A stretch of 64,000 nt of DNA. Source: Blattamonas nauphoetae. Taxonomy: Eukaryota; Preaxostyla; Oxymonadida. Where the stretch lies: contig JARBJD010000319.1 in the NCBI GenBank assembly GCA_033064195.1, forward strand, positions 18,158-82,157. The letters are read 5' to 3'. The notes beneath the pieces were generated by a model. That model ran no database searches, was not told the DNA's origin, and saw only the letters and a list, made by a program, of their open reading frames with translations. Positions 20,774 to 31,800 of the stretch are shown piece by piece; within the stretch, counting starts at the first letter, position 1; the number at the start of each line of letters is the position of its first letter. A program made the position numbers and the translations under genes.

Positions 20774-23620
20774 CTATCCACGCAGACCGTCGATATTCGC
20801 TCCAAAGAACAGCATCATTTGACTTGACTTGATTTGAGAACGGCGAGTGACCACAGCCTTCTTCACGTACACAAACTCCAACACATCCTCCCAGCCCTCC
20901 TCCAGCAAGTTTGGGATGGTTCTTCGAATTGTCCTCAGATCGTCGACATCCATCTCGGGATATGTTTGACGATCAACAATCATTTCGAAGATAAAAGCAC
21001 ATGCTTTGAAATTGAGGTCGAACAGAGCAGTCACAAAGCGAGAGAAGAACCCAGTTCTGTTGAGACACCGAGCAATAACACGCTGAGTGCATAATTTGCA
21101 GACATCCATGAACGGATCAGCACGGACATCTCTTTGATCCCTTTCGGAGGTGCGGGTTTGTTCATAGAAAGTCACTCGTCTATCTTCATCTCCCTCCTCG
21201 GAGTTGGGTGGATGGATGAAGAATTGTCCGAGAATGTCGACTGACGGAGCGAACAGTCGCTCAAACTGAGACTGACACAGTCGAGCAGCGCTGCTGCGAG
21301 ATTGTGGAAGGATTCGGATGACAAAGTGACGAAGGAGTTTGATGAATTGCTTCGAGTTGGAGGCGACGGAGAGTTGGTTCCGGTCGATCATTCGCTTCAC
21401 AATTCCAACTGTTTCCAGATGAATATCGTCCCATTCGTCAGATGTGGGTTGAATTGACAATGACCGAGTCGAGAGGAGTTCGTTGATCGGTGCTCGATCA
21501 AGATAATCGATGGGGAGAGAGAGGAGACACTCAATTGCGTGCAAGTATTGTTCTGTTGATCTTCCTGCCTTTCTGAACAAGGTGGACAGATGGACATAAT
21601 GCAGTTTGTGTTTGAGGAACGCGCAGATCCGAAGGATGGTGTCGTCATCCAAACACGAGTAACTTTCGAGCAGAACAACAATTCTGTCGACGATGTTGAT
21701 GAGCTCGTCGTTGGTGAGATCACAGACAAGTTGAGATGTGAGGATGAAGGGTGGAGATGATGAAGAGAGATTTGATGCATCCATCGCTTTCATCACTTCT
21801 TCTCGATACGGCTTGCTCAAGCTGTTGTTTAAATCCCACAGATACACTTGGTGGAGATTCTCTATAATCACATCATGCCAATCATCGTCCAATGCAAATG
21901 GATGGAGTGACAGATGGACGACATAATCCTTCGTGTGTGTGTAGAACGCGTGGTATGTCTCGTCCAGTTCGCTTCGAAGTTGATCAGTCAATGTGCACTG
22001 GTCCGAGAAGTGAAAAAAATTGTGGTTAATCTTCTTGAGATGACCACACAACACAAAAAAGAGTTGTGTGTGGAAGGGGATGAGGTCAGCAGTGAAGGGC
22101 AGTTTTGACGGATCAACAGCTTTGACAAAGCTGGGAAACCAGCCACTCCAAATTTGCTTCTCAACCGTCACACTGTTCTCGTTCCTCATGAAACGACGGA
22201 ATGCATCGAGAAGGATGAAGGCGTGGTGTGGTTGTGTCGGCGAGAATAGCGTCCAGAGTGACTTCGTGTCCAATGGTGACGAAGAAACGGTTGTAGCGCT
22301 CTTTTTGAGTCCAAATTTGTCGTCGGAATAGAAGGACAAGTACAATCTGGAGGGACGATTCGACAGGAAGAGCGCGACGGCCAGCGTTCCCAAATCGGAG
22401 AATTGGATCCCCTCGCTGACTCGTTTCAGCAGACATTCAAATCCCTTCAACCAATGTCCAGTGGTTTTGGGATCCGCATATTCATAAAGGAGACAGTGTT
22501 TGACTTCAGACGTCGAAGTATAACCCAACATCGGAGCAAGTTCTTCCAACAGTTCCTGTCGAATTTCTCCGAAAAAGCGTTGAATTTCCGGAACAGATGT
22601 AAAAGAGAGACGAGAGAGCATGAATTCACGGAATAGCCTCATCCTCGACAAGAGGTAGAGTCCGGGGCGAGAATTAGGAGAGCAAGCTGGAGGAGCAATG
22701 AGAGACCGCAAATATGCGAGGGATGGTTTGAAAATCGAATCGAGTTTTTCAGATTGGAGGGTTTCGGCGAGTGGAGGTGACACCCGAATTTCGAGACTGC
22801 GGTGGACATCCTCTGGTGAGGAGACGATGAAAAAGTGGTCCAAGATCGAAATGAGATGACGATGGAATTCGGTGGTTGTTGCGTTTAACGGGATTTCGTG
22901 CGGACTCAGATTAGTGAAGAGATGAGGCATCAGATCCGTTAGAGTCATTGTAGGAAAGTATTCCTTTGATGAAATTGAGAAATTAACGTCCAACAAGGAG
23001 AGAACAACAGTTTGCAGCGAGATAGATGGATGAGCAACAAGTTTGACGAGAGCAGATGTAAGTTTCCATTGCCCAAACACCTCGTAAGACACTAAGGGTT
23101 TGAGGAGTTTTTTGTATTGGTATTGACTATATTTGGTGTGGATGGACGCATATTTCAGGAAACTGACCGCATGAGTAACTTCAACTGGTGTCAAGTTTTG
23201 TCCAGAGTTGACTTGTTCGAAAAGAGAGATGCACCCTTGACGAAGAGTATCGGCTGTGATCGAATCCTGAAGCACCAATCTCCAATCTGTAGTGGTGGAG
23301 GTGGGAAGAGAGATCGCGTCATCCTTCAGGGGTGCTTGATCCGACATTAGTCCGACGTTTATTCGGGTCCTTTTCATTTCAGATTGCAGAATCTGTTTGG
23401 AAATTTGGATATATTGATGATCATTGGAGTTTATAGTGAGTAGATCGACTGTAGAATGGATTGGATGTGAATCAAGTGGTGATTCGTTACTGATTTCGAC
23501 GTTGATTGGTATCGGTGAATAAACGATCCGATTGTCCGAAGTCGAAGAAGAAATCTGTTCTGCATGAGGCGGATGTTGTGTGATGCAGTGATTTCTCCCC
23601 AATTGAGGTTTTGGAGGCAT
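20774..23620 (-). CDS. ARM/HEAT-like oxymonad protein (948 aa)
   Basis: A single-exon 948-residue protein on the minus strand, starting MPPKPQLGRNHC. After a polar, Ser-rich N-terminus (about 150 residues) it is almost wholly alpha-helical with leucine-rich helices, as in armadillo/HEAT-like folds. The C-terminal part (ARCLNRTGFFSRFVTALFDLNF, LEEGWEDVLEFVYVKK, MMLFFGANIDG) fits a repeated oxymonad family I recall from Monocercomonoides and Blattamonas. Its function is unknown; a scaffold is the natural guess. No enzyme motif is visible. It is the least disturbed gene of the window. The start follows directly on a short pyrimidine-rich leader. Confidence 0.8.
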   Translation of the reverse strand: MPPKPQLGRNHCITQHPPHAEQISSSTSDNRIVYSPIPINVEISNESPLDSHPIHSTVDLLTINSNDHQYIQISKQILQSEMKRTRINVGLMSDQAPLKDDAISLPTSTTTDWRLVLQDSITADTLRQGCISLFEQVNSGQNLTPVEVTHAVSFLKYASIHTKYSQYQYKKLLKPLVSYEVFGQWKLTSALVKLVAHPSISLQTVVLSLLDVNFSISSKEYFPTMTLTDLMPHLFTNLSPHEIPLNATTTEFHRHLISILDHFFIVSSPEDVHRSLEIRVSPPLAETLQSEKLDSIFKPSLAYLRSLIAPPACSPNSRPGLYLLSRMRLFREFMLSRLSFTSVPEIQRFFGEIRQELLEELAPMLGYTSTSEVKHCLLYEYADPKTTGHWLKGFECLLKRVSEGIQFSDLGTLAVALFLSNRPSRLYLSFYSDDKFGLKKSATTVSSSPLDTKSLWTLFSPTQPHHAFILLDAFRRFMRNENSVTVEKQIWSGWFPSFVKAVDPSKLPFTADLIPFHTQLFFVLCGHLKKINHNFFHFSDQCTLTDQLRSELDETYHAFYTHTKDYVVHLSLHPFALDDDWHDVIIENLHQVYLWDLNNSLSKPYREEVMKAMDASNLSSSSPPFILTSQLVCDLTNDELINIVDRIVVLLESYSCLDDDTILRICAFLKHKLHYVHLSTLFRKAGRSTEQYLHAIECLLSLPIDYLDRAPINELLSTRSLSIQPTSDEWDDIHLETVGIVKRMIDRNQLSVASNSKQFIKLLRHFVIRILPQSRSSAARLCQSQFERLFAPSVDILGQFFIHPPNSEEGDEDRRVTFYEQTRTSERDQRDVRADPFMDVCKLCTQRVIARCLNRTGFFSRFVTALFDLNFKACAFIFEMIVDRQTYPEMDVDDLRTIRRTIPNLLEEGWEDVLEFVYVKKAVVTRRSQIKSSQMMLFFGANIDGLRG

Positions 23621-25187
23621 TTTAGATAGATCTTCCCCCTTAGTCCCTCTTCCATCAAGTCAGATCTGAAATAGGAGAAGATTCATGAAGGTAGAAAACA
23701 TCCAATTGAAATTAGGGAAGTACACCGTGAAATACGGCAGAAACTGAAGTCAATCTCCAAACTTTGAAGAATTGGCGATTGCTCTGTTCTAAATCTGGGT
23801 GATTCTAAATGAATTGTTACCCGCGTATTTTCTTCTGTCATATGAGCAGAAACTCAATACAATTTTCAGAGCGCTCATATTCTCCTTCATTCGACATGAT
23901 TAAGGTGTTTTCCATTTTTCTGACTCTTCATCCAATCTTTTCCGTCTGATTTCTTCTTTCAGCGATCCTTCTTCGCTCAAACTAACACGTTCCCCCAAAA
24001 TTGTGCAAGTACCTCGTTCTAACACATCATTTGAAGCTGACCTCCATCGTTTGAACAGTGTATATATTCTCATCTTCGCTTTCCAAGTCCGTTTTATTTC
24101 AACTCAGATCTATCAATGACACTTGACATCTCTATGTTTTATTGTGATTTCGAGTTTTTCATCTCTTTTCCTTCAGCTGTATCATTCAGATCTGGTAGTC
24201 TCGTTCTTCTCTTCTCACAGTGAACTTGCGTTTTCTGATCTGCCTCCCTCCTCTGTAGCAAACCATTAAAAGTGTCGTTCCTTCATTTCCACGTCACAAA
24301 CACGCCATTCTGACACACACCAGAAATTTCATAGAGATCTTTTATGTTTGAAGTGAGATATCCAAAATAAGCTTTTCACGGTTTTTGGATGATATATGTT
24401 TTCAATTCGCATTTCTCTCACAAATCCGTTTTTTATGTCGTTTACCACCACCTCTTTGATTTCTGAAACGTTGTGAAGAAAAAAAAGTGATAAAATGTCC
24501 AGATCCTATAAGAGCTCAATCGAACGCGATCAAAGCAAAATCTACAAAATTTAGCACTTTTCAGTCCTGAAAGCAGATGAATGCAAATTGTGCAATTTTT
24601 AATTTTTTGTAACGCACCATAGTGTAAAGTAACATTTCATTTAGAATCACCCATCTCTCCTCTTCGAATGTCAAAAGCTTTGTGCCTCTTCATTTTTACA
24701 ATTGAATCGCAAGAAGCAACTGATATGTCTGAAATCATGAATCATCATCTTAATTGCGGCAGAATCAAACATCAACAAAACGACGATGTCCTCCGTCTCT
24801 CTCCGGGCATCTACGAGATCTTTGAGTGTTATACGTTCTTCATTTCGTTCAATCAAACAGAAAACGAGTGAGAGGCAGAGTTTGATTCGAATAAATGCTT
24901 GATCGCGATTCGATCTGGTAAGAAGGAGACGGATGGAGAGAGATCGAACTGAACTTGGGAAGGAACAAAATGGACTAGATGTGGTTGCCACTGATTGAGA
25001 GAGCTGGGAGAGCAATCATAGCAGGGAACAATGAAGAGACAGACTGAATGTGAAGAGATTGAAATATGTTGAGGGAGATCTCGAAACTCCAGATTAGGGT
25101 TATTGATCTCAGGCCCTAAAAACGTCCGTGACATCTATTGATCTCAGCTTCTATTGAAAACCGTCTGACGGCTCTAAGCCCTGGCTA
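23621..25187. other. 1.6-kb gene-poor region
   Basis: A and T-rich stretch with only short overlapping ORFs. Near 25098-25160 the words ATTGATCTCAG, CCCTAAAAAC and TTGATCTCAG resemble the right end of the element at 53453-57248 and may be a relic of that family. Otherwise I see nothing. Confidence 0.45.
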
Positions 25188-25975
25188 TCTCTGTGGATCC
25201 GCAATATTTTTCACACTTTCCAGCGTCTTAAATCAACACCGAAGCTGAGAAATAAAAACGACTGACTTGAGTCCAACAATGAAAAAGATGTCAATCAAAC
25301 TGTCTCCCCGAAAAGTAACACCTCACAACTTACTCTTTTGTGAGATCAGGATGGACTTGAACGTTGTACAGACACACAAAGTCCAGGTCTCCATGATTCG
25401 ACAGAAGTTCAACGCGGACGCGTCTGCATGGTTGATAAGTGTGTTCATGTGATGATTTTGTCATGTAAAATGTCTAGGTCGTGTTTTGTTTCGTTGTTTT
25501 CCCAAAATCATAATGTCCTTCGCCCAGAAAGATTCTTGTCTGGTTTGGTGAATGATTTGAAGAAAGGTCGACATGAGAGGAGTTCGAAGCAATAGTATCA
25601 TCGCAGAACACTTGAAAATGGGCTGGAGCGGACAGGCGAGATTGGATGAGGGCAGAGGACGATGGGGAGTGTGAGAGAGACACAGCCTGGACGTTGAACT
25701 TCCTGAGAAGATCAATTGCCATAAACGCAGGTGATGACTTGTTCTGATGAATGGCTAGTGGAAGGCAGGATCCAAGTTCCATGGAAGGCTGAAAGAGGAA
25801 GCGATGAAAAATCGATTTGAGCCCAGATTGTTTTTGGCCTCATTTCTCGACAGATGACGAGATATCAATCAGCAGAAGAATGAAAAGTGTCAGGATAGCC
25901 ACTGAAGGAGGAATGAACTGGCTTAGTGCTGACGGAGCGATTGAAGACGAGTTCTTCTTTCGCGACACGTCGGTA
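25188..25975. repeat. Duplicated unknown segment, copy 2 (partner 14033-14940)
   Basis: It matches the other copy from CTCTGTGGATCC to a point near TTCTTTCGCGACA. A minus-strand ORF at 25474-25782 (102 residues, Ser-rich) is longer than its counterpart, which has a shifted frame. Coding status is doubtful. Confidence 0.65.
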
Positions 25976-26339
25976 AACAAATAGATCGGACCAGGACACC
26001 ACATGAGTCCCGGCTGAGGCAAGCGTCACATTGAGAAGCCTGCAAGAGTCAAAAGAGGACAATATAAAGAGGAGGGAGGTTCGATGGTTTCAAACGAAAT
26101 GAGCGGAAGATGCATCAAATAATGAAAAATGGAGTGACTAGACATACGGGGCACTCACGAAGGGATGAGATGGAGGATTGATAAAATGATGCAACGCTTG
26201 TAAATCATCAGAATCAGAAGAGAAAGTGATCTTTGGAAATGCCAGAGTTGCCAAGAGAGAATTCACAGAATTTTGGAGGAGAGACTGAAAATCATGGAGA
26301 CATGCATGAAATTTTGACAAAAAGTTCACACAATTCGAT

Positions 26340-28030
26340 CTTCCGGTCATTCGGTATTGGTTTAGTCATCAGATATTCTATTCTCTCCTTGAGACAGTTT
26401 GTCCAGAGATTAAATCATCAAAATGAGCAAGGACACTTTCTTGTGCATTTCCATCCGACCGTTTTGCGATTTCCACTGTATCTGCCGTCACTGTCACAAG
26501 AACACTTTCACAATGGGAAGATCCTTCTCGTTTTCCATTTCTCGTGTGTACAGCACACTCTCGAGATGCTAAACACACTCATCTCCTCACAACAATCGAC
26601 TCACCTTTCGCCTGCTCCGTTGTCCCTCTCATTCAACACTAACGAAGAATATTCAATCGACTCCCTCTCAACCCTCTTCCTCACACTTGTCTATTTTCTG
26701 AAGGAAGACAATGAACTGGACGATGCATCGACGAAGGGCGCATGCGAGTTTCTGAACAAGATCGACTCGAAATGTCCATTCCCCCTCACTCCTGAGCAGC
26801 TGCTCCATCGTCTTGTTCCGACAGCAGATGGAACATGTTCCAGGTTTGCAGAGCATCTTGTTGTGATTTTGACATATGGCAACGTGGATCTCGCTGATTG
26901 TATGCTCAGATTGATCAAAACCATCATTCTTCGAGCTTCGTTCGACAATCTTGTGGAATTCGTGATGACTGAAGTTCTGACTCGCCTTTGGCTGACACTT
27001 CTCACACGCAATCTGAATCTTCAGCTCTCTTCGTGCTCGTCTTTGGTGAGACTTCTGTCACTCCGACTTCCGGTTCTTAAGTCTTGCAACAAGGAATAAA
27101 GGGTGCGATCAGACAACACATTTATTCAACTCCATTTCAGTTTTTCACTATTCAATAAAACTGCAGTTCTAAACTTCTCTAGTTGAATCAATGATTTGGT
27201 GATCGTTGTTCAGCTATCGTTGGTGAGAACAGCTCCTAGCGAACCCATAATTCACTCCGATCATCACAACATTCAGACCTCACAACAGCTTTCACTTCAA
27301 ATAATGTCCCTTGTTTCTCCTATCTCATTTTTGTAACTTGTTTTCCTTCAACATTAATTTCAATTCGCAAAACACCGACGATCTAACCTTACATCAATTT
27401 GGCAAGACCCAAGAACCGGAAGCAGGAGTGACAGTTGTCCGAATCGTCCTCGAATCACATCATCTTCGATTGATTGCCACTAGCCGAACACAACCACACC
27501 CGCCTTCACAAACCAGCAAGCTCATCTTTGACTTTGCTGTCCAACCTTTGGAACAGTTCTGGGAGTTCATTTTCATGAATCGTCTTTCAATCACAAACAC
27601 TCATCCATCTGTCGCCTCCTTCTCTCTCCTCTCCACTCTGATCAGCCACGCACCATTCGACGAGCAGCTCACCGATTTTGTTCTGTCCAGCTCGATCAGC
27701 TTGGCTGGGACATCGTGTTTGGCGTTTATCGAGCTGAATGATGGGAAATACGATTTCTTGTCCACTCTCGCTGATGCAGTGCTGATCTGGCACCAAACGA
27801 TGTCCCAAGAACGAAGACGTGCAAAGGCCATTCTGGCTCGATTGGAAGAAGAGGGCCTTTTCGAAGCATGCGAGCTCTTCATTCAGAGTGATTTCGTGCA
27901 TCCGGGCAAATATGAGGATGTGCGGCCAGCTGCCCGTCTGACATTCTTTTTGGGAGGGAACCAGCCGTTCTTGTCAGCCGATGAACGTGCGTGGTTGGCG
28001 TTTGTTGAAAGACACGAAATGAACGCGTGA
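26340..28030 (+). CDS. ARM-like oxymonad protein, probably two exons
   Basis: Two coding blocks belong to one family. The first (about 26340-27042) has LVYFLKEDNELDDASTKGAC, LVPTADGTCSRFAEHLV and LTRLWLTLL, the pattern of oxymonad ARM-like proteins (N-terminal half). The second (about 27400-28030) has the C-terminal half: FWEFIFMNRLSI, FVLSSSISLAGTSCLAFIE, and ends ERHEMNA with TGA at 28028-28030. A donor GTGAGA at 27043 could start an intron, but I could not fix the acceptor. The start is uncertain; an in-frame ATG lies at 26566 but the family usually extends further upstream. The function is unknown. Element E sits 13 bp after the stop codon. Confidence 0.6.
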
Positions 28031-28043
28031 GAGATCAAGCATG

Positions 28044-28619
28044 GGCATGGGTCCATTGTGTCTGGTGGTTTTGAAAAGAGTCTGGCTCAACGGGTTCAAT
28101 GTGTCTGGCGGTAGATTTCTGAAGAAATCTGGAATGTATCACAATATAGTTTTCATATATGGTAGTGATGAGATTCATAGAGAGGGTGTCGAAGGGACAG
28201 AACCACATAAAAGTCATGGAATGATGAAATTCGTCCTGTCAATGTTGATCTGAAAAAACCCCAGGTTTTGACTTTATGGATGGTGATTTTGAAAAATCAT
28301 ATGTTTATCACATAATAATGTTCAAAACAGACAATAATCGAAATATAGTGAACCTACAAGTCCAATGAAGTGATAGTTATTAAGGATTTCGAATCGGAGC
28401 CTCACATTCTTGAAGGGCAGATCCTCCATTGACTGCTCCGCCTGTAGCAACAGTTGGGAAAATAGATGCCAAGAATGTAATCAATCGATTGTGTATGTTC
28501 CAACCCTCAGATGCTCGACTTTTGGAGGTATCTCACCACCAGACACACTGGACCACCGCCAGACATATCGGACCACCACCAGATACAATGGACTTCGCCA
28601 GACACACTGGACCCATGCC
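28044..28619. mobile_element. Element E: 576-bp non-autonomous element with 8-bp target duplication
   Basis: It is flanked by the perfect 8-bp duplication CAAGCATG (28036-28043 and 28620-28627). The 22-bp inverted ends start GGCATGGGTCCA, with one mismatch. Subterminal repeats of the type CCAGACACACTGG occur four times on the right and about three times inverted on the left. It carries no coding capacity. The 8-bp duplication suggests a hAT-like mover. Confidence 0.85.
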
Positions 28620-28627
28620 CAAGCATG

Positions 28628-28882
28628 ATTTTAAATCAACTCTTCAAACGTTCTTTCAGTCAGCCAGTTAGTTTTGAGATTCGGTCTCTCCTTCTGACCA
28701 GATCTGAGATGATTTCTCCAAGATCACCACCTCATCTGTCTCTACCGGAAAGACTCTTCAAAAAGGAGTACAAAGTGGTGAGAGAAAGTTATCATGTACC
28801 CACTGGACAATACTAGAGTTAAATTCGGTCTAGTTCGGTTCTGTGATTCAATGTTAGGGGGAGATCCACCACAACATCGAGA
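28628..28882. other. Upstream region of the kinase-SPRY gene
   Basis: About 250 bp between element E and the kinase start codon. It presumably holds the promoter, but I see no clear motif. Confidence 0.4.
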
Positions 28883-31800
28883 ATGGCGTCGAAACTCGAT
28901 AATGTCATCCCTCCTGGATGTGTGTCTTTTCTCTGATGGACTCGGCTCATCTCTTTGTATTATCGCATTCTCATTCGTGCTTCAGATTCAAAACCGAAAA
29001 AGATCAGCGAAGGGGCATTTGGCCAAGTTCTAAAAGTCTTACATGAGCGGAGTGAGATTGAATATGCGATGAAGGTGCTGCCAGTGCTGAAAGAAGGGGA
29101 CAAGGAACGAGTTTCTCGTGAAGTTGAGATGTTGACTCGTTTTGCTCATCCTCGGATTGTGCGTCTTCATGAATCGATTGACATGGGAGGACACTACGCG
29201 ATTGTGATGGAGCTTGGAACTCGAAGTTTGAAAGATTTGATCTTGGAATATGAAGCACGAAACGAACTGATTCCTCTTCCTGTTTGTCTCTTATCAATTT
29301 ATCATTCTTTGTTATTTGATTGGGTTCTGCTTTTTATGATTGTTTTGTTGCGGTGGATGTGTTTTTAGTTGACGGTTATGATTCTGTCAGACATTTGCGA
29401 GGGTCTTTTGTGGATGCACACTCACTCATCGGGATCGACAGCGCATGGAGATCTGAAGCCGGAGAATGTTCTACATCGCGAGAACAATCGGGCATTTCTT
29501 TGTTTGTCGGATTATATTTCTTTCATCTGTCATTTTTTTTGCCTCAGGTGATCTTGGTGGTTCAGCCACTTTAGAACAGCACTTAACTCAAACAACGGGA
29601 GAATTTGGGACATTTGAATACAACTCACCGGAACGAATGATGGACAGCAAAGGAACAGCAACACCAGCGAGTGATGTTTGGTCGCTTGGAGTTCTGGCGT
29701 ATCGGATGGTGACAGGGAAATCACTGTTTGAGGGATTGCATCTCTTTCAGATGACTGTTGCCCTTCACACTTTTGACGAGAGCAAGATTCCTCTCTCAAT
29801 CGATCCACACGTTCGAGGTGTTCTTCTGAAAATGTTGGAACCCGTCTGTTTTCTTCTTCTTTCACCATCAAATGATTCATCCTGTTTTATATTGAAATGC
29901 TTCTCTCAGAATGTGACCCTTCGAGCAACAACGTCGGTTCTCTTCGAAGGTGGTCTTTTGGAGCGAATGCTTGGCCCAGAAACGGCGCTGTCGAAACTGA
30001 AGGACATTCAGCTTGCAACTCGAGTGAATGAGATTAAACTGTCGTCGTGTGACGCGAAACTGAAGGAGAGGACGATGGAACTTGAGATGGAAAAACAGAC
30101 GCTGTTGGAAGAGACGAAAAAACTGGAAAGCCAACTGAGATTGCTTCAGATGTCACTGCAAGGGACTTGTAACCGAAATCTTGAATTGGAGAGGGAGGAG
30201 GAACTTGAACAGCATCAGAATCTACTCGCCACTCACACCGCACCAGTCCCGATCGACCCCGAGGACAATGTTCTCTCAACGAGTCATGAAATGCCTGTTC
30301 TCTTGTTTCGCAAAGATGAGAAAAAAAATACCGACGAAACGTCTTTTTTTGATGTATCTGGAAACACAATCACTCGAACCGGCTTTGACATGGACCAAAA
30401 CTGGAGCACCACACTTTTCGAAGAATCAATCTCGGAAGGAGTGGTGTCTGTAGCAATCACTGTTCTTGCAATAGCAAAAGACAACGGTTTGCGTCTCTCT
30501 TTTTTAGGAAATATTCAGAATCAACAAACCAAATGAGATTTGGACTTGTCGATGGTCACTCTAGACAGATTGAATATCAAGATCAACTTGGAGACAATTT
30601 TCCAAGTATGTCCTCCGACGATTATCAAGTCTTCTCGCCGTCAGGTTCCATCGCACTCGCTCCGGTTACAGGAGCACTCCACGTTGCACTTCCATCCAAC
30701 AATCAAAGAGGGGGGGAAACAGTTCTTGTCTCCGCTCCAATGGCTAACGGAGACCGAATGGTGTTGGAGGTGGACATGGACGCGAGGCCACGCACAGCTG
30801 TGTTCATCGTCAACGGAAATGTGCCTCTCACATTTGTGTCTGGTCTCCCTCCCTCGATCCGATTTGGAGTGTGTCGCTGATCATCCATATTTTCATTGTT
30901 TTCAGTTGTCGATGAAGAACGAGGGAGTGTCCGTTCGGTTTGATGGCATGACTCGTCTGAAGCAAGCGACACCGCTACGACGAGTGAATGAGATCAAATG
31001 GAATCCTGAAGACCTGAGGGATTGTGAGGACCTGTACATGAATGGATTGCGAGCCAACGTGTTGATAGTGCAGACGCAGATGCCATCGCTCGTCTTCTCC
31101 GATCCTTCGCACTTCAGTGTGGAAGACAAGAGAATCACTTCAACTGGTGTGGCCACGAGAGAGACGTATAGGCAAATAAAACCCACGTGGAGCTCCTTCT
31201 TCATCTCGGAACCCATCACAGAAGGACTTGTGGCAATCACATTCACCGTTGTCATGGATCTAAGTTCTTCTGCATGTGGGCTGATTGATGGGACGGCGCG
31301 GATTCCTGAAAAAGGAGAAAAACTTGGAAAAATCGAAAGTGTGCCTCTTTTCGTTTCATTTATGATTTCTCTCGACTCTCTCTTGTCGCAATCACGTCAT
31401 CACTTTTCTCATCCTATTTCAGACTCGATCGCTCTCTTTTCGAGGGGTGAACTACAACCCTTGACTGAAGAGGAACAAAAGAAGATCGACCTCTCTTTGT
31501 GTTGGCAAGACAACAAACATATCGTCGTCGAACTCAACATGGACTCGAATCCTCGCACTGCCCAGTTCTTCATCGACAACAAATCCGTCCCAGCTGTCGT
31601 TGTTGGTCTTCCTGAATCCGTTCGAGTTGGAGTGTGTTGTCATTCCATTTCATTCTTTCGTTTTTCCCGTTCTCCACATTTCCCTTCATTTGTCCAAATT
31701 CACCTTTCTCTCGCCTCTCCTTCCCAGTTCTCTGCAAAGGGCCCAGGACTATCAATTCGGTTTGACAGAATCACCCAGCTCAACAGAGGAAGCCCTATCA

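Noticed and set aside
28480-28620. CRISPR-like repeat cluster (CCAGACACACTGGACC)
   Set aside because: Units are adjacent without unique spacers, are imperfect, and lie at the end of an inverted-repeat element.
29502-29547. Donor at a later GT (29530) for the third kinase intron
   Set aside because: It would insert SDYISFI before the DLG motif; the donor at 29502 gives the expected LCDLGG sequence.
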